Shown here: positions 8,881-16,739 of the stretch, in pieces | How the letters are laid out: every line of letters starts with the position of its first letter | How positions within the stretch are numbered: the stretch's first letter is position 1 | Origin: Aliivibrio finisterrensis_A | Lineage (GTDB): Bacteria; Pseudomonadota; Gammaproteobacteria; Enterobacterales; Vibrionaceae | Assembly: GCF_004167675.1 (NCBI RefSeq) | Contig: NZ_SEZQ01000002.1 | Strand: one strand, 5' to 3' | DNA length: 64,000 bases | Made by a program: the position numbers and the translations under genes | The notes under the pieces: generated by a model | What the model was told of the DNA's origin: nothing | Databases searched by the model: none | Seen by the model: only the letters and a program-made list of their open reading frames with translations

Positions 8881-8911
8881 AAGTGAGCTTAAAAGAAGAG
8901 TTCACTTTTTT
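8881..8911 (+). terminator. Terminator after the LysE-type gene
   Basis: The 8-bp arms AAGTGAGC and GTTCACTT, with one mismatch, enclose an 11-base loop and are followed by a T run, 42 bp after the stop codon. Confidence 0.65.
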
Positions 8912-9011
8912 ATCCAATAGTTTTAGCTTAGTATGAACATTCTCAAACGTATAGCATGGTAATTTTATACGTAAAGTCTTCTATTTTTGTTATTAAAACA
9001 TAAGGTTTCTC

Positions 9012-9671
9012 ATGACGTTTCAAGCTGCAATTTTCGATATGGATGGACTGCTATTAGACACAGAACGTGTGTGTATGGGGATCTTTAAAGAGGCGTGTGA
9101 AGCTCAAAATGTTCCCTTTATTGAAGAGCTGTATCTTTCTATTATTGGTTGTAATGCAAAACGAATTGAACAGCTTTTCCGTGAGGGTTATGGCCCAAGT
9201 GTAGATTACCCAGCATTAAACCAAGAATGGCGAGTACGTTACACGGCAGTAGTTAAGCACCAAGCAATCCCTGTAAAAGAAGGGGTTATTGAGCTTTTAG
9301 AATGGCTAAAAGCGAATAAAATCCCAATGGCGGTTGCTACATCAACACAGCATGATATTGCGATTAAAAAACTGGAATTAGCAGGTATTGATGGTTACTT
9401 TGATGTACTAGCAACAGGTTGTGAAGTTGAGCATGGTAAACCACACCCAGAGATCTACTTCTTAGCGGCAGAACGTTTAGGTATTGTTGCTGATGCTTGC
9501 CTTGCGTTTGAAGACTCTAATAACGGAACACTCGCCGCAGTAGCAGCAAATATGATCACCTATCAAATTCCAGATCTAGTAGAACCAAGTGCAGAAGTAA
9601 TTAAACTTGGTCATCAAATATTGCCTTCAATGCTCGATGTGCTAATTGATTTAAAAAACCGTAAAGCATAG
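9012..9671 (+). CDS. HAD-superfamily hydrolase, phosphoglucomutase/phosphatase-like
   Basis: A 219-residue cytoplasmic HAD hydrolase of subfamily IA (beta-phosphoglucomutase/GS1-like). Motif I is IFDMDGLLLDTE with nucleophile Asp9 and general acid Asp11. Motif II is VATSTQ (about residue 113), motif III is the lysine in GKPHPEIYFLAA (about 145), and motif IV is FEDSNNG (about 170). A helical cap lies at about 18-85. Close homologues dephosphorylate sugar phosphates or nucleotides, and some are mutases; the substrate is unknown. It is a single-gene unit followed by a terminator. Confidence 0.85.
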   Translation: MTFQAAIFDMDGLLLDTERVCMGIFKEACEAQNVPFIEELYLSIIGCNAKRIEQLFREGYGPSVDYPALNQEWRVRYTAVVKHQAIPVKEGVIELLEWLKANKIPMAVATSTQHDIAIKKLELAGIDGYFDVLATGCEVEHGKPHPEIYFLAAERLGIVADACLAFEDSNNGTLAAVAANMITYQIPDLVEPSAEVIKLGHQILPSMLDVLIDLKNRKA

Positions 9672-9703
9672 TTTGTTTAGGGTTAAATAATGTAGAAGTA
9701 AAA

Positions 9704-9738
9704 GAAAGGCGGCTCACTATGTTGTGTCCGCCTTTTTG
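9704..9738 (+). terminator. Terminator after the HAD hydrolase gene
   Basis: The stem AAGGCGG/CCGCCTT has an inner CAC/GTG pairing and is followed by TTTTTG, 33 bp after the stop codon. Confidence 0.75.
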
Positions 9739-9794
9739 TTTAACGTGTACCAGTAGATATGGCTAGGATTAAGAGAATAGAGCTTTCATTATTT

Positions 9795-9887
9795 ATACCA
9801 ATCTACATAAGTATTTGATCATTCTCGCTTGTTAAAATCGATTTTTCCTACGCAATTAGCTGAACAACTACTTATCCAGAATGGTAT
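9795..9887. repeat. Roughly 93-bp inverted-repeat element (MITE/REP-like)
   Basis: The element begins ATACCAATCTACATAAGTA and ends TACTTATCCAGAATGGTAT. The two ends are imperfect inverted repeats of about 20 bp, matching at roughly 16-17 positions, around a non-coding core. It lies between a HAD-gene terminator and the 3' end of the LysR gene and carries no open frame. From memory, similar elements are scattered widely in Aliivibrio and related genomes, which would make it a non-autonomous repeat; that recollection was not checked. Confidence 0.6.
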
Positions 9888-9897
9888 TATTCATCTT

Positions 9898-10779
9898 TTA
9901 TAATTTTTCAAATGTATGTTCAATTTCATCAAGCATCCATTCCATGACATTTCCCATGCCACTGTCACGACGCTTTACAACCCCGATCTCAATTTGTAAT
10001 GCATCAGGGATATGAAAAGCCGACAGTCGAGTAGTTTGGTTACGATACCAGTCTGATTCTAAAACATGCTCAGGAACCAACGCCCATCCAACATTGCGGA
10101 TCACTAAGGCCGTAATGTAGTAATAGCTGTCTATATACCAATGATTGGCTGAGATGGCTTTTTCATGAGAGTGACCGACGCGATCTCTAATAACCAATTG
10201 ACGGTGTTGATTTAATTGAACCAATGTCGGTTTTTCAATTTTAGCTAATGGGTGTTGTGGTGAAACGATAAGCGCTTGGTTAAAAAAACCAAGAGACAGA
10301 TATTCTAAAGAGTCAGATAAGGTATTTACGCGAAATAGAAAACCAAGATCTGCTTTTTTATCATCGACCCATTCAGCAATATCTGCTTGAGATCCATTAA
10401 TGATCGTCAGCTTTAATAATGGAAATTTTAGAGATAACTTTTGAAAGTAATCCTCAAATACATCAATAGGAACGGCTTCATCGAGAGCAACGGTTAATGC
10501 AATCTCTTCACCAGTAGCGACGGTATCAGCTCGGGCTTGTAAGCGTTCACACTGTTCAAGAATTGCCTGAGCCTCAATAAACATGTCTTCGCCATCTTGA
10601 GTTAAAACCGGTAAGCGAGCACTTCTATCGAAGAGATCAAATCCAAGATCGGCTTCTAGATTGGCAATTGCGGTACTAATTCGCGATTGCGCCTTCCCCA
10701 TTTTGCGTGCCGCAGCAGAAAATGAACCGCATTTTACAGAGGTCACAAAAGCGTTGAGTTGATCTAAAGTCCAATTCAT
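9898..10779 (-). CDS. LysR-family transcriptional regulator
   Basis: A 293-residue LysR-type regulator. The winged helix-turn-helix occupies residues about 2-60 (LDQLNAFVTSVKCGSFSAAA, then RISTAIANLEADLG). The substrate-binding domain runs from about 90 to 290 (IALTVALDEAVP). Its ATG overlaps the stop of the upstream YgbA-type gene by four bases, so the two are co-transcribed from the promoter near 11200. Pairing with a nitrosative-stress-family protein suggests a role in that response, but the effector molecule is unknown. It is followed by the inverted-repeat element. Confidence 0.88.
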   Translation of the reverse strand: MNWTLDQLNAFVTSVKCGSFSAAARKMGKAQSRISTAIANLEADLGFDLFDRSARLPVLTQDGEDMFIEAQAILEQCERLQARADTVATGEEIALTVALDEAVPIDVFEDYFQKLSLKFPLLKLTIINGSQADIAEWVDDKKADLGFLFRVNTLSDSLEYLSLGFFNQALIVSPQHPLAKIEKPTLVQLNQHRQLVIRDRVGHSHEKAISANHWYIDSYYYITALVIRNVGWALVPEHVLESDWYRNQTTRLSAFHIPDALQIEIGVVKRRDSGMGNVMEWMLDEIEHTFEKL

Positions 10780-11165
10780 TTTTTCTCACCTTTTTGTAAA
10801 CGGATATGGCGATTAGAGCAATTTGGTGAAGGCTTAGGATTGATGTTTTTTTTCTCAGACAACAAATGGCGGATAGCTAAAATGGGGTGATTTAATAGCA
10901 TTCGTGGCCCAGAAAAGCGCATTACTAAACGCATTTGTTCTTTAGGTTCAGGTTTATAACAATGAATAGGGCAAGTATTACAGGTGGGTTTGTTTTCGCC
11001 GTAAGGGCAACGATCTAAACGAACTTCAGCATAATCCATCAGTTGCTGGCACTCTTTACACAGTGCTTCAGAGTGATGGTTTTTCTTACAATAGATCTCA
11101 ATCATTGCTGATACGGTTTTAAATTCAGTATTGAGTTTTCCAAGCAGAATATCACTGGTTTTCAT
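10776..11165 (-). CDS. YgbA_NO family protein (nitrous oxide-stimulated promoter family)
   Basis: A 129-residue cysteine-rich cytoplasmic protein. The family pattern is clear: IEIYCKKNHHSEALCKECQQ, then YAEVRLDRCPYGENKPTCNT, CPIHCYKPE and RFSGPRMLLNHPILAIRHLL. At least seven cysteines with histidines suggest a bound metal or iron-sulfur cluster. Pfam names the family for nitrous-oxide/NO-responsive expression; in E. coli YgbA is regulated by the NO sensor NsrR and supports growth after nitrosative damage. The first gene of a two-gene operon with a LysR regulator. About 20 residues at the C-terminus are basic and variable. The biochemical activity is not established. Confidence 0.82.
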   Translation of the reverse strand: MKTSDILLGKLNTEFKTVSAMIEIYCKKNHHSEALCKECQQLMDYAEVRLDRCPYGENKPTCNTCPIHCYKPEPKEQMRLVMRFSGPRMLLNHPILAIRHLLSEKKNINPKPSPNCSNRHIRLQKGEKK

Positions 11166-11199
11166 GCATCACTCGTTCTTAATCAATCATTATTGAACC

Positions 11200-11236
11200 A
11201 GTATAAAGGGGAAATGATTTTGGGTGAAGTGTTCAC
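11200..11236 (-). promoter_or_regulatory. Promoter with palindromic operator for the YgbA-LysR operon
   Basis: Read on the minus strand, TTCACC (11228-11223) and TATACT (11205-11200) are separated by exactly 17 bp, about 35 bp upstream of the ATG. A 13-bp perfect palindrome, GTGAA-GTG-TTCAC (11224-11236), overlaps the -35 box and is a good candidate for a repressor or activator site. Confidence 0.55.
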
Positions 11237-11520
11237 TTTTTCAGAGGGAGATTCTAGCTTAATATACGTTTATCCCCTAAAGCATATTGCTCCTAAGTAT
11301 ATGCGCTCAAAAGCCATTTAGTATTTTGCTAAGTGGCTTTTTCTTTGGCTCTATAAAAAGGAGGCTAAATAGATTACAACCTCACAAAAAACGGAAAGTA
11401 TCAAAATTAATTGATATTGACTTACATTTGATACTTTATGGTAATTTAATGGTGGGTGAATCAATAATAATGGTCCTGTACTTATTTAGAACACTCTATA
11501 AAACAGTGAAGGAAATTATT
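11237..11520. other. Intergenic region holding a hairpin and possible small transcript
   Basis: No convincing protein gene lies between the YgbA-LysR promoter and the PEBP-like gene. A long in-frame extension of the latter (from 11287) crosses a terminator-like hairpin and has no family similarity. The region could hold a short untranslated transcript ending near 11345, and the PEBP promoter probably lies at about 11410-11510. Confidence 0.4.
11309..11345 (+). terminator. Rho-independent terminator without an assigned gene
   Basis: Arms AAAGCCATTTAG and CTAAGTGGCTTT (one G-U pair) with a 7-base loop precede a T run (TTTTTCTTT). It points rightwards, yet no plus-strand gene lies between it and the divergent promoter at 11200-11236. 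It may end a small RNA or attenuate the downstream gene. Confidence 0.65.
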
Positions 11521-12039
11521 ATGAACAAAGCATTATTAGTATTACTTACTCTTGCCTCATTCTCTAGCCAAGCTTTTGAAGTATCAAGTACTGATATCCA
11601 TGAAGGTCAACTGATGAATAGCAAATTTACCTTCTCAGGCATGGGCTGTACTGGTGACAACATCTCTCCACAACTAAGCTGGAAAGATGCGCCAGAAGGA
11701 ACAAAGAGTTTTGCTATTACTGTGTTTGATCCAGATGCACCTACAGGTAGCGGTTGGTGGCACTGGTTAGCGCTTAACATTCCTGCAAGCGTAAGTAGTG
11801 TTGAACAAGGTTCGGCAATGAAAAATACATTACAAACGAAAAATGACTTTGGCACTATGAGCTATGGTGGCGCTTGTCCTCCTGCTGGCGATGGCATGCA
11901 CAGATACCAATATACAGTGTGGGCATTACCACAAGAGAAAATCGATTTACCTGCCGATATTTCACCTGCGGTAGTTGGTTATACTCTAAATAGCATGGCA
12001 TTAGACAAAGCCGTATTAACCGCGACATACGTGCGCTAA
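11521..12039 (+). CDS. YbhB/YbcL-family (PEBP-like) secreted protein
   Basis: A 172-residue protein with a signal peptide (MNKALLVLLTLASFSSQA), so probably periplasmic. The mature part is a phosphatidylethanolamine-binding-protein/Raf-kinase-inhibitor fold: CTGDNISPQLSWKDAP, then FAITVFDPDAPTGSGWWHWL (about 70-90), the ligand-pocket DPDAP and HW motifs, and GGACPPAGDGMHRYQYTVWA. Bacterial YbhB/YbcL proteins have no settled biochemical function. I chose ATG 11521 because it follows AAGGAAATT and begins a good signal peptide; the longer frame from 11287 is not supported. It may be co-transcribed with the AraC regulator 33 bp downstream. Confidence 0.88.
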   Translation: MNKALLVLLTLASFSSQAFEVSSTDIHEGQLMNSKFTFSGMGCTGDNISPQLSWKDAPEGTKSFAITVFDPDAPTGSGWWHWLALNIPASVSSVEQGSAMKNTLQTKNDFGTMSYGGACPPAGDGMHRYQYTVWALPQEKIDLPADISPAVVGYTLNSMALDKAVLTATYVR

Positions 12040-12072
12040 TATGAATTTAAATTGGTAAAATAGGGGGATAAA

Positions 12073-12873
12073 ATGGATAAAGTAATGTTGAATGAACCGG
12101 TATTTAGAGTGCAAACTTACTCTGGTCAGAGTGATCAACATTTACGTAATGTTCATATTTATGCCCCTAGTATTATTTGGGTTAAATCTGGCGTAAAAAC
12201 CGTCTTTCAAGAGTCTGAACAATTTGAGATCGATTCACACTCTTGGTTGCTTACGTCAGCCAACCAAGGCCTAAATTTTATTAATAAATCTTCTACAGAG
12301 AACTTTTATTCTGTTCAGATCTGTTTTTTTCTAACTCCGCCTAAAGATATGTTAGAAGAGAGCCAAAAAAATGAAAGCACCCGCTTACATACTCATGCGA
12401 TCACCGTGTCCCCATTACTAGCTTATGGATTTACATTCTTAACCGATATGAATACTCAAAAGTTAAGCTTAAAAACACAGCAATTTCACTTGCTGGCTTT
12501 ATATCAGCAATTGGCAGAATTGGGTGTGTTGCATGTTTTATTCTCACCCACGTTTGCTTCTTTTCAAAATGAACTGAGTGCGTATTTTGCTAAAGATCCA
12601 GCAGAAGCGTATCAATTAGAAAGTGTATGCGATGATTTTTCAATGAGCCGCGCAACGTTGATCCGTCGATTACAGCGAGATGGCACCAATTTTAGAACTG
12701 TGTTATCGAATGTTCGAATGAGTCACGCATTGGGATTAATGCAAGAAAAGAAACAAAGCCAGTTAGATTTAGCACTGCAGTGTGGTTATCAATCGGAAAG
12801 TCGATTCAGTCAGCGTTTTCATCAGCAGTTTGGTATGACACCTAAGCAATATATGAAGACAGTGGTGTATTGA
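12073..12873 (+). CDS. AraC-family transcriptional regulator
   Basis: A 266-residue regulator with an N-terminal sensor region (about 1-150) lacking a clear family signature, and a C-terminal AraC DNA-binding domain (about 165-265). The latter has two helix-turn-helices: LESVCDDFSMSRATLIRRLQ and the canonical LALQCGYQSESRFSQRFHQQ, ending FGMTPKQYMKTV. It lies downstream of the PEBP-like gene with an AGGGGGATAAA ribosome-binding site. It may control the adjacent secreted protein, but the sequence gives no direct evidence. The gene is closed by a strong terminator. Confidence 0.85.
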   Translation: MDKVMLNEPVFRVQTYSGQSDQHLRNVHIYAPSIIWVKSGVKTVFQESEQFEIDSHSWLLTSANQGLNFINKSSTENFYSVQICFFLTPPKDMLEESQKNESTRLHTHAITVSPLLAYGFTFLTDMNTQKLSLKTQQFHLLALYQQLAELGVLHVLFSPTFASFQNELSAYFAKDPAEAYQLESVCDDFSMSRATLIRRLQRDGTNFRTVLSNVRMSHALGLMQEKKQSQLDLALQCGYQSESRFSQRFHQQFGMTPKQYMKTVVY

Positions 12874-12884
12874 ACATAAGAAAC

Positions 12885-12922
12885 AAAAAAAACAGCGAGC
12901 ACTTAGGCTCGCTGTTTTTATT
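12885..12922. terminator. Terminator after the AraC gene; left copy of a 38-bp direct repeat
   Basis: The arms ACAGCGAGC and GCTCGCTGT form the stem, with a 6-base loop (ACTTAG), A run before and T run after, so it works in either direction. Thirty-seven of 38 bases recur in the same orientation at 23282-23319, on the far side of the envelope cluster. Confidence 0.85.
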
Positions 12923-13337
12923 CGTCATACCAACATCATGCAGTATTAAAAGTAGCCCTCAATAGTAAAAAATGGATCAAAGCCTCTTGGTTACATTTTT
13001 CTTCTCAATAGAAGTAGGACAAGTTTACGAAACTTCTTATCTCTGTAAAGACTTTTACCACAGCAAACTTTCATTAGTTAGCTCTCGACGAATATGGCAA
13101 TTAATTTCATCGAAGCTAAAATCAAATTGCTAATCTAAATTACATGACTAAAGTTTTTTATGTATTTCATACACTCACAACAGTAGCCACTACCGTGACC
13201 AGTAAGAAGACAATAGCAGTTAGTATATATTTTTTAAAGAGAGTCAATGATAGCGACCATACTAGGCCATTAGATTACTCTTTAAATGTAACAGACTAGC
13301 GAATAAGCTGATAAACATTGTAGGTAATTATGTTAAT
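12923..13337. other. AT-rich non-coding gap before the envelope cluster
   Basis: About 415 bases without an open frame of useful length, RNA gene, known repeat or clear palindrome that I can support. It separates the left 38-bp repeat from the promoter of the first lipoprotein gene and could be regulatory or a relic of insertion. Confidence 0.5.
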
Positions 13338-13366
13338 TTGATTATTTAACCTGGGTCCCGTATAGT
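13338..13366 (+). promoter_or_regulatory. Sigma-70 type promoter for the envelope cluster
   Basis: TTGATT (13338-13343) and TATAGT (13361-13366) are separated by 17 bp. Transcription would start near 13373, leaving a leader of about 125 bases before the lipoprotein ATG at 13497. Confidence 0.5.
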
Positions 13367-13496
13367 GACCGGAATCAAATAAAAAATAAAATAAATAAAC
13401 TTATATTGATTTTAATTAGCAGGATGGTATTTAAAAAAACTTGATGGTATGGTATTCACTTTAGTTGATGCTATTAATTATAATAAGTTAGGAATT

Positions 13497-14108
13497 ATGA
13501 AAAAGACAGTATTAGCAATGGTTTTAGCTGCAACAATGGTATCTGGTTGTTCAATGATAGGTGGTTCTGAGACTGTGTCTTATGAAGATCTTCGTGAACA
13601 AGGTAATGTGCTTCTGCTAGCTTCTAACGAAGCTGGTTATAAAGCATCAGATATTCAACAATTAGAAGCAATTCGTTTAGTCGTGAATACTGCATTTCTG
13701 ACGGCAAAGCCTGTATATGAACGATATACTGATGAGTTAATGGCAACACCAGATTTAAATAACTACTTCTCAGCAGTAGAGGCAATGGAAACAGAAGAAG
13801 AAAAACGTGCTGTATATGATGCATTAAGTCCAGAGCAGAAAAAAATTGTTGATGAGTTCAATCAATCATCTGTAGGTAACGAAATAATGCTAGGTCTGAA
13901 AGACGCAGCCTTAGTTGCTTTAAAAAATTCAGCGGTATTCTTAGAAGCTGACACAACTGCAATGTTATCTGATGTTGATTTCTCAAAACTAATGGATGAA
14001 AAAGATGCGGTTTCTTTAACTGCTGAACAGGTTATTTATCTGGATAAAACTGTAGTTTCTGCATATGAAAACTACAAAATCATTTCTGCTTTTAGCTCAG
14101 CACAATAA
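13497..14108 (+). CDS. Lipoprotein of unknown function (first gene of envelope cluster)
   Basis: A 203-residue lipoprotein. The signal peptide MKKTVLAMVLAATMVSGC ends in lipobox VSGC, with Cys18 as lipidated residue; Ser at +2 suggests outer-membrane sorting. The mature part is acidic and mostly helical, with no motif I recognise. The longer frame starting at 13449 would bury the signal peptide, so I use the ATG at 13497 preceded by TAGGAATT. A terminator-like hairpin follows, so it may be made in excess over the eight genes downstream. It probably acts with them in the envelope, judging only by position. Confidence 0.75.
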   Translation: MKKTVLAMVLAATMVSGCSMIGGSETVSYEDLREQGNVLLLASNEAGYKASDIQQLEAIRLVVNTAFLTAKPVYERYTDELMATPDLNNYFSAVEAMETEEEKRAVYDALSPEQKKIVDEFNQSSVGNEIMLGLKDAALVALKNSAVFLEADTTAMLSDVDFSKLMDEKDAVSLTAEQVIYLDKTVVSAYENYKIISAFSSAQ

Positions 14109-14128
14109 TTTCAATTAAAAACTTATTA

Positions 14129-14158
14129 AAGCCGGTGAATATTTACCGGCTTTTTTTT
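14129..14158 (+). terminator. Terminator/attenuator inside the envelope cluster
   Basis: Arms AAGCCGGT and ACCGGCTT with an 8-base loop are followed by a run of T, just before the ribosome-binding site of the next gene at 14170. Partial read-through would make the first lipoprotein more abundant than downstream products. Confidence 0.8.
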
Positions 14159-14169
14159 GAGAGGATAAA

Positions 14170-15189
14170 ATGAAAAAGATCTCATATTTATTAGTCGTAT
14201 CTTTATTTTTGGTTGGCTGCCAATCAACTAGTTTAAAAGTAAATTCTGAAGCTGATATTGAATCAAATTCTCAAATAGAGAAAGTCAGTAGAGACGCTTT
14301 ATTCGAAAGTGAAAATATTGAATTACCAAGTAATTACGATGTAAAAGCATTTAATAAAATGAGTATTGCAGCGTACGTAGATCATGTGCGTTTTGAAAAG
14401 GATGCGAAAACAACACAAATTGACAATGGGATCATTGCTAAATTATTAGAGAATGAGCTGGCAAGGACTAAGCGCTATGAAGTATTAACTCGTAATTGTG
14501 ATGCTTGTGACTATGAAGTTGCTTTTCAAGCTGAAAATACCGTCGAAGAAGGAACTATTCAACGTGGTGAACAATTAAATCCTGAATATGTTTTTGAGAC
14601 TTCAATTGCATTGGGAACTGTGATTAAAAAAATGAGTGATCACAATGAGATCATCTTTAGAAGTTTAGTGACAACAAAAGTCGTTGACCCAACATCGGGT
14701 AAAATAATCCATTCGTTCGAACCAATTCGTCACAATATGCCAGCTAAACGATTTTTTGCTATGGAAGGTAAATTTTTAGGGGGGTTTGATTACCGAAATC
14801 ATAATGAGCTTCAAGAAGCCTATAAAGAAGCTGCTCAAAAAGCAATTCAAGTATTAGTTAATAGAACAATGGATTACTACCCAGTTGGTGGTCGTGTAAC
14901 AAACTTTAGAAATGGACGTTTTGCTATTGATGCCGGTATCGATCAAGGTTTTGCGACTAAGCAGCCAGTAGTTTTATTTTTAAGTGATGATGGTTTAGAT
15001 ATACCAATCGCCTCTGGTGAAGTAACACCAAAGACCAATGGTGGCTCAGGCGTTATGTTTATTTGGAAAGAAGATGACCTTGATGCTGATGATGTGAAAA
15101 AGAAACTAGAAGCGATGGGTAAAGATTACCTTAAGCGCAATAAAATCTATGCAGTATCAGTAGGTACCCCAGAAGACTGGAAACTATAA
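14170..15189 (+). CDS. CsgG/FlgT-like outer-membrane lipoprotein
   Basis: A 339-residue lipoprotein (MKKISYLLVVSLFLVGC, lipobox LVGC, Cys17, then Gln-Ser-Thr, which favours the outer membrane). Residues about 60-215 look like a CsgG-type fold: IIAKLLENELARTKRYEVLT, then a YVFETSIALGTV strand and TKVVDPTSGKIIHSFEP. Residues about 240-335 resemble the C-terminal module of FlgT (GGRVTNFRNGRFAIDAGIDQ). CsgG-like proteins form or support outer-membrane pores and rings. A cysteine pair CDAC lies near 115. Only two bases separate it from the next gene. The fold similarity is my reading of weak patterns and needs profile searching. Confidence 0.6.
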   Translation: MKKISYLLVVSLFLVGCQSTSLKVNSEADIESNSQIEKVSRDALFESENIELPSNYDVKAFNKMSIAAYVDHVRFEKDAKTTQIDNGIIAKLLENELARTKRYEVLTRNCDACDYEVAFQAENTVEEGTIQRGEQLNPEYVFETSIALGTVIKKMSDHNEIIFRSLVTTKVVDPTSGKIIHSFEPIRHNMPAKRFFAMEGKFLGGFDYRNHNELQEAYKEAAQKAIQVLVNRTMDYYPVGGRVTNFRNGRFAIDAGIDQGFATKQPVVLFLSDDGLDIPIASGEVTPKTNGGSGVMFIWKEDDLDADDVKKKLEAMGKDYLKRNKIYAVSVGTPEDWKL

Positions 15190-15191
15190 TA

Positions 15192-16739
15192 ATGCTTAAA
15201 CTACTACGTACTATTTATGCAGGTATTTTAATCACTGCAACAATAAATTTATTTACTATTGGCACCTTATCTGCGGAACCAATGGATGATGTTTTCTCTA
15301 TGCTAGAAGATGGAGGCGGAACTCGCACGGGTAAAAATAAAATTGATGGTTATTACGTAGTAGCTATGGGTACATCAAATCGTTCAAATGAAAATAAAGG
15401 CCTTGAAGAAGCAAGAATGGAGGCATTACGTCAATTATCTGAAATGATCAATGGCGTAACCATGAGCGGTAATACTAGTGCTTCAATGAAATATATTACA
15501 GTATCAGATGAAAATGGCACTCAAGAGTTTTCTCGAGAAAGTTTCGTTGATGTCGTTAATACTAGTTTCAAAGGTCAACTTTCTGCTGCTAAACAATTGA
15601 AATCAGGTAAATACGATGGTGACTATTTTGTTGCAATTGTTATTACACAAACTGATCTTAAACAGGCAGCATCACTTCGCTCAACCGCTAATTCTGGTAA
15701 TAGTCATTCAGGCAATACAATTATCATTGCCACTGATGCAAGTAATCAATCTATTGCTCAAGTCAAACAAGGTGCTAAAACCGTAGAATCTAAAGGTTTA
15801 GCATCAATGAAGGTCGGTGAAACAGAGGCTCGTAAAAAAGCATTAAATGATGCTATTCATAACGCAGTTCAACAAGCACAGGGCGTTATGATGCAGGGCA
15901 AGTCTGGCAAATTTAATGATGCAATTGCTGTTGCAATATCAACAAAAACAGAAGGCTATGTAAGTAGCTATGAAATGCTTGATGAAGATATTTCTCGTGG
16001 TCAATATTACGTGATTATTGAAGCGATTGTTGATGCAGGTAAATTATTAAATGATGTTAATTTTTATACTCAAGTACTAGGGCAACCTGTTTTTTCTATT
16101 AATTCTGAAAATGATAAGAAGTCAGATTGGGTGATTGATGAACTTGAGCGCCTTGGATTTACAATTAATGATGGTAAGAAAAAAGCAACGCATACTTTCT
16201 ATTTAAAGCAAAGACAATCACATATAGAAGACCATAAAGGGTCTAAAGGTATTGAAACGGTGTTGAGTATTGTCCTTAAAGATAATAACTCTGGAGACAT
16301 ATTATTTACGATAAATAATAACCCGATGAAAACCCGTATTTATGTTCAGCCAGTATCAAGAGCTAAACAAGTTTCAGAGCATGTTGCTTATAAGCAAATG
16401 AAGAAAAAAATGGGTGTTGAAGTAATTCAATCTTTAGCACGTCATGCAGAAAAAGGCATTGTTTATCAAATTGTGTTAAAGAACGCGAAACGCACAGACG
16501 TTGATATTTTTAAACATGTTTTAAATAACGGCACAAGTGGAAATGTTGAGACCTGGAAATGGGATAAAAAACATAAAACGATGACATTAGATTACCGTTT
16601 TTCAGGACCATTAAGTGAAGCTTTTGACCAAAGCCTGAAAGAAATATATTCCACATTTAAAAAAGAAGGCAAAGGTCGTAGACCACATATGAAAAAAGTG
16701 GAACGTGATGTTGCATATTTTGACATGGTGAGAAGCTAA
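15192..16739 (+). CDS. Exported protein with two LPP20/FlgT-like domains
   Basis: A 515-residue protein with an N-terminal hydrophobic signal (about 1-28, ending NLFTIGTLSA). Two related segments are visible. Residues about 50-160 (YYVVAMGTSNRSNENKGLEE followed by ARMEALRQLSEMINGV) have the LPP20 pattern. Residues about 200-290 (ETEARKKALNDAIHNAVQQA, then GYVSSYEMLDEDISRGQYYV) match the N-terminal FlgT domain pattern, in which a repeated Ala-rich helix precedes a strand. The C-terminal part (about 300-515) is unassigned. It overlaps the next gene by one base (TAATG). FlgT and LPP20 proteins (FlgP) build outer rings of the Vibrio flagellum, but here no flagellar gene is nearby. Confidence 0.55.
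   Translation: MLKLLRTIYAGILITATINLFTIGTLSAEPMDDVFSMLEDGGGTRTGKNKIDGYYVVAMGTSNRSNENKGLEEARMEALRQLSEMINGVTMSGNTSASMKYITVSDENGTQEFSRESFVDVVNTSFKGQLSAAKQLKSGKYDGDYFVAIVITQTDLKQAASLRSTANSGNSHSGNTIIIATDASNQSIAQVKQGAKTVESKGLASMKVGETEARKKALNDAIHNAVQQAQGVMMQGKSGKFNDAIAVAISTKTEGYVSSYEMLDEDISRGQYYVIIEAIVDAGKLLNDVNFYTQVLGQPVFSINSENDKKSDWVIDELERLGFTINDGKKKATHTFYLKQRQSHIEDHKGSKGIETVLSIVLKDNNSGDILFTINNNPMKTRIYVQPVSRAKQVSEHVAYKQMKKKMGVEVIQSLARHAEKGIVYQIVLKNAKRTDVDIFKHVLNNGTSGNVETWKWDKKHKTMTLDYRFSGPLSEAFDQSLKEIYSTFKKEGKGRRPHMKKVERDVAYFDMVRS

Noticed and set aside
11287..11520. 78-codon N-terminal extension of the PEBP-like protein
   Set aside because: It crosses a terminator-like hairpin, lacks family similarity, and a good signal peptide begins at 11521 with a proper ribosome-binding site.
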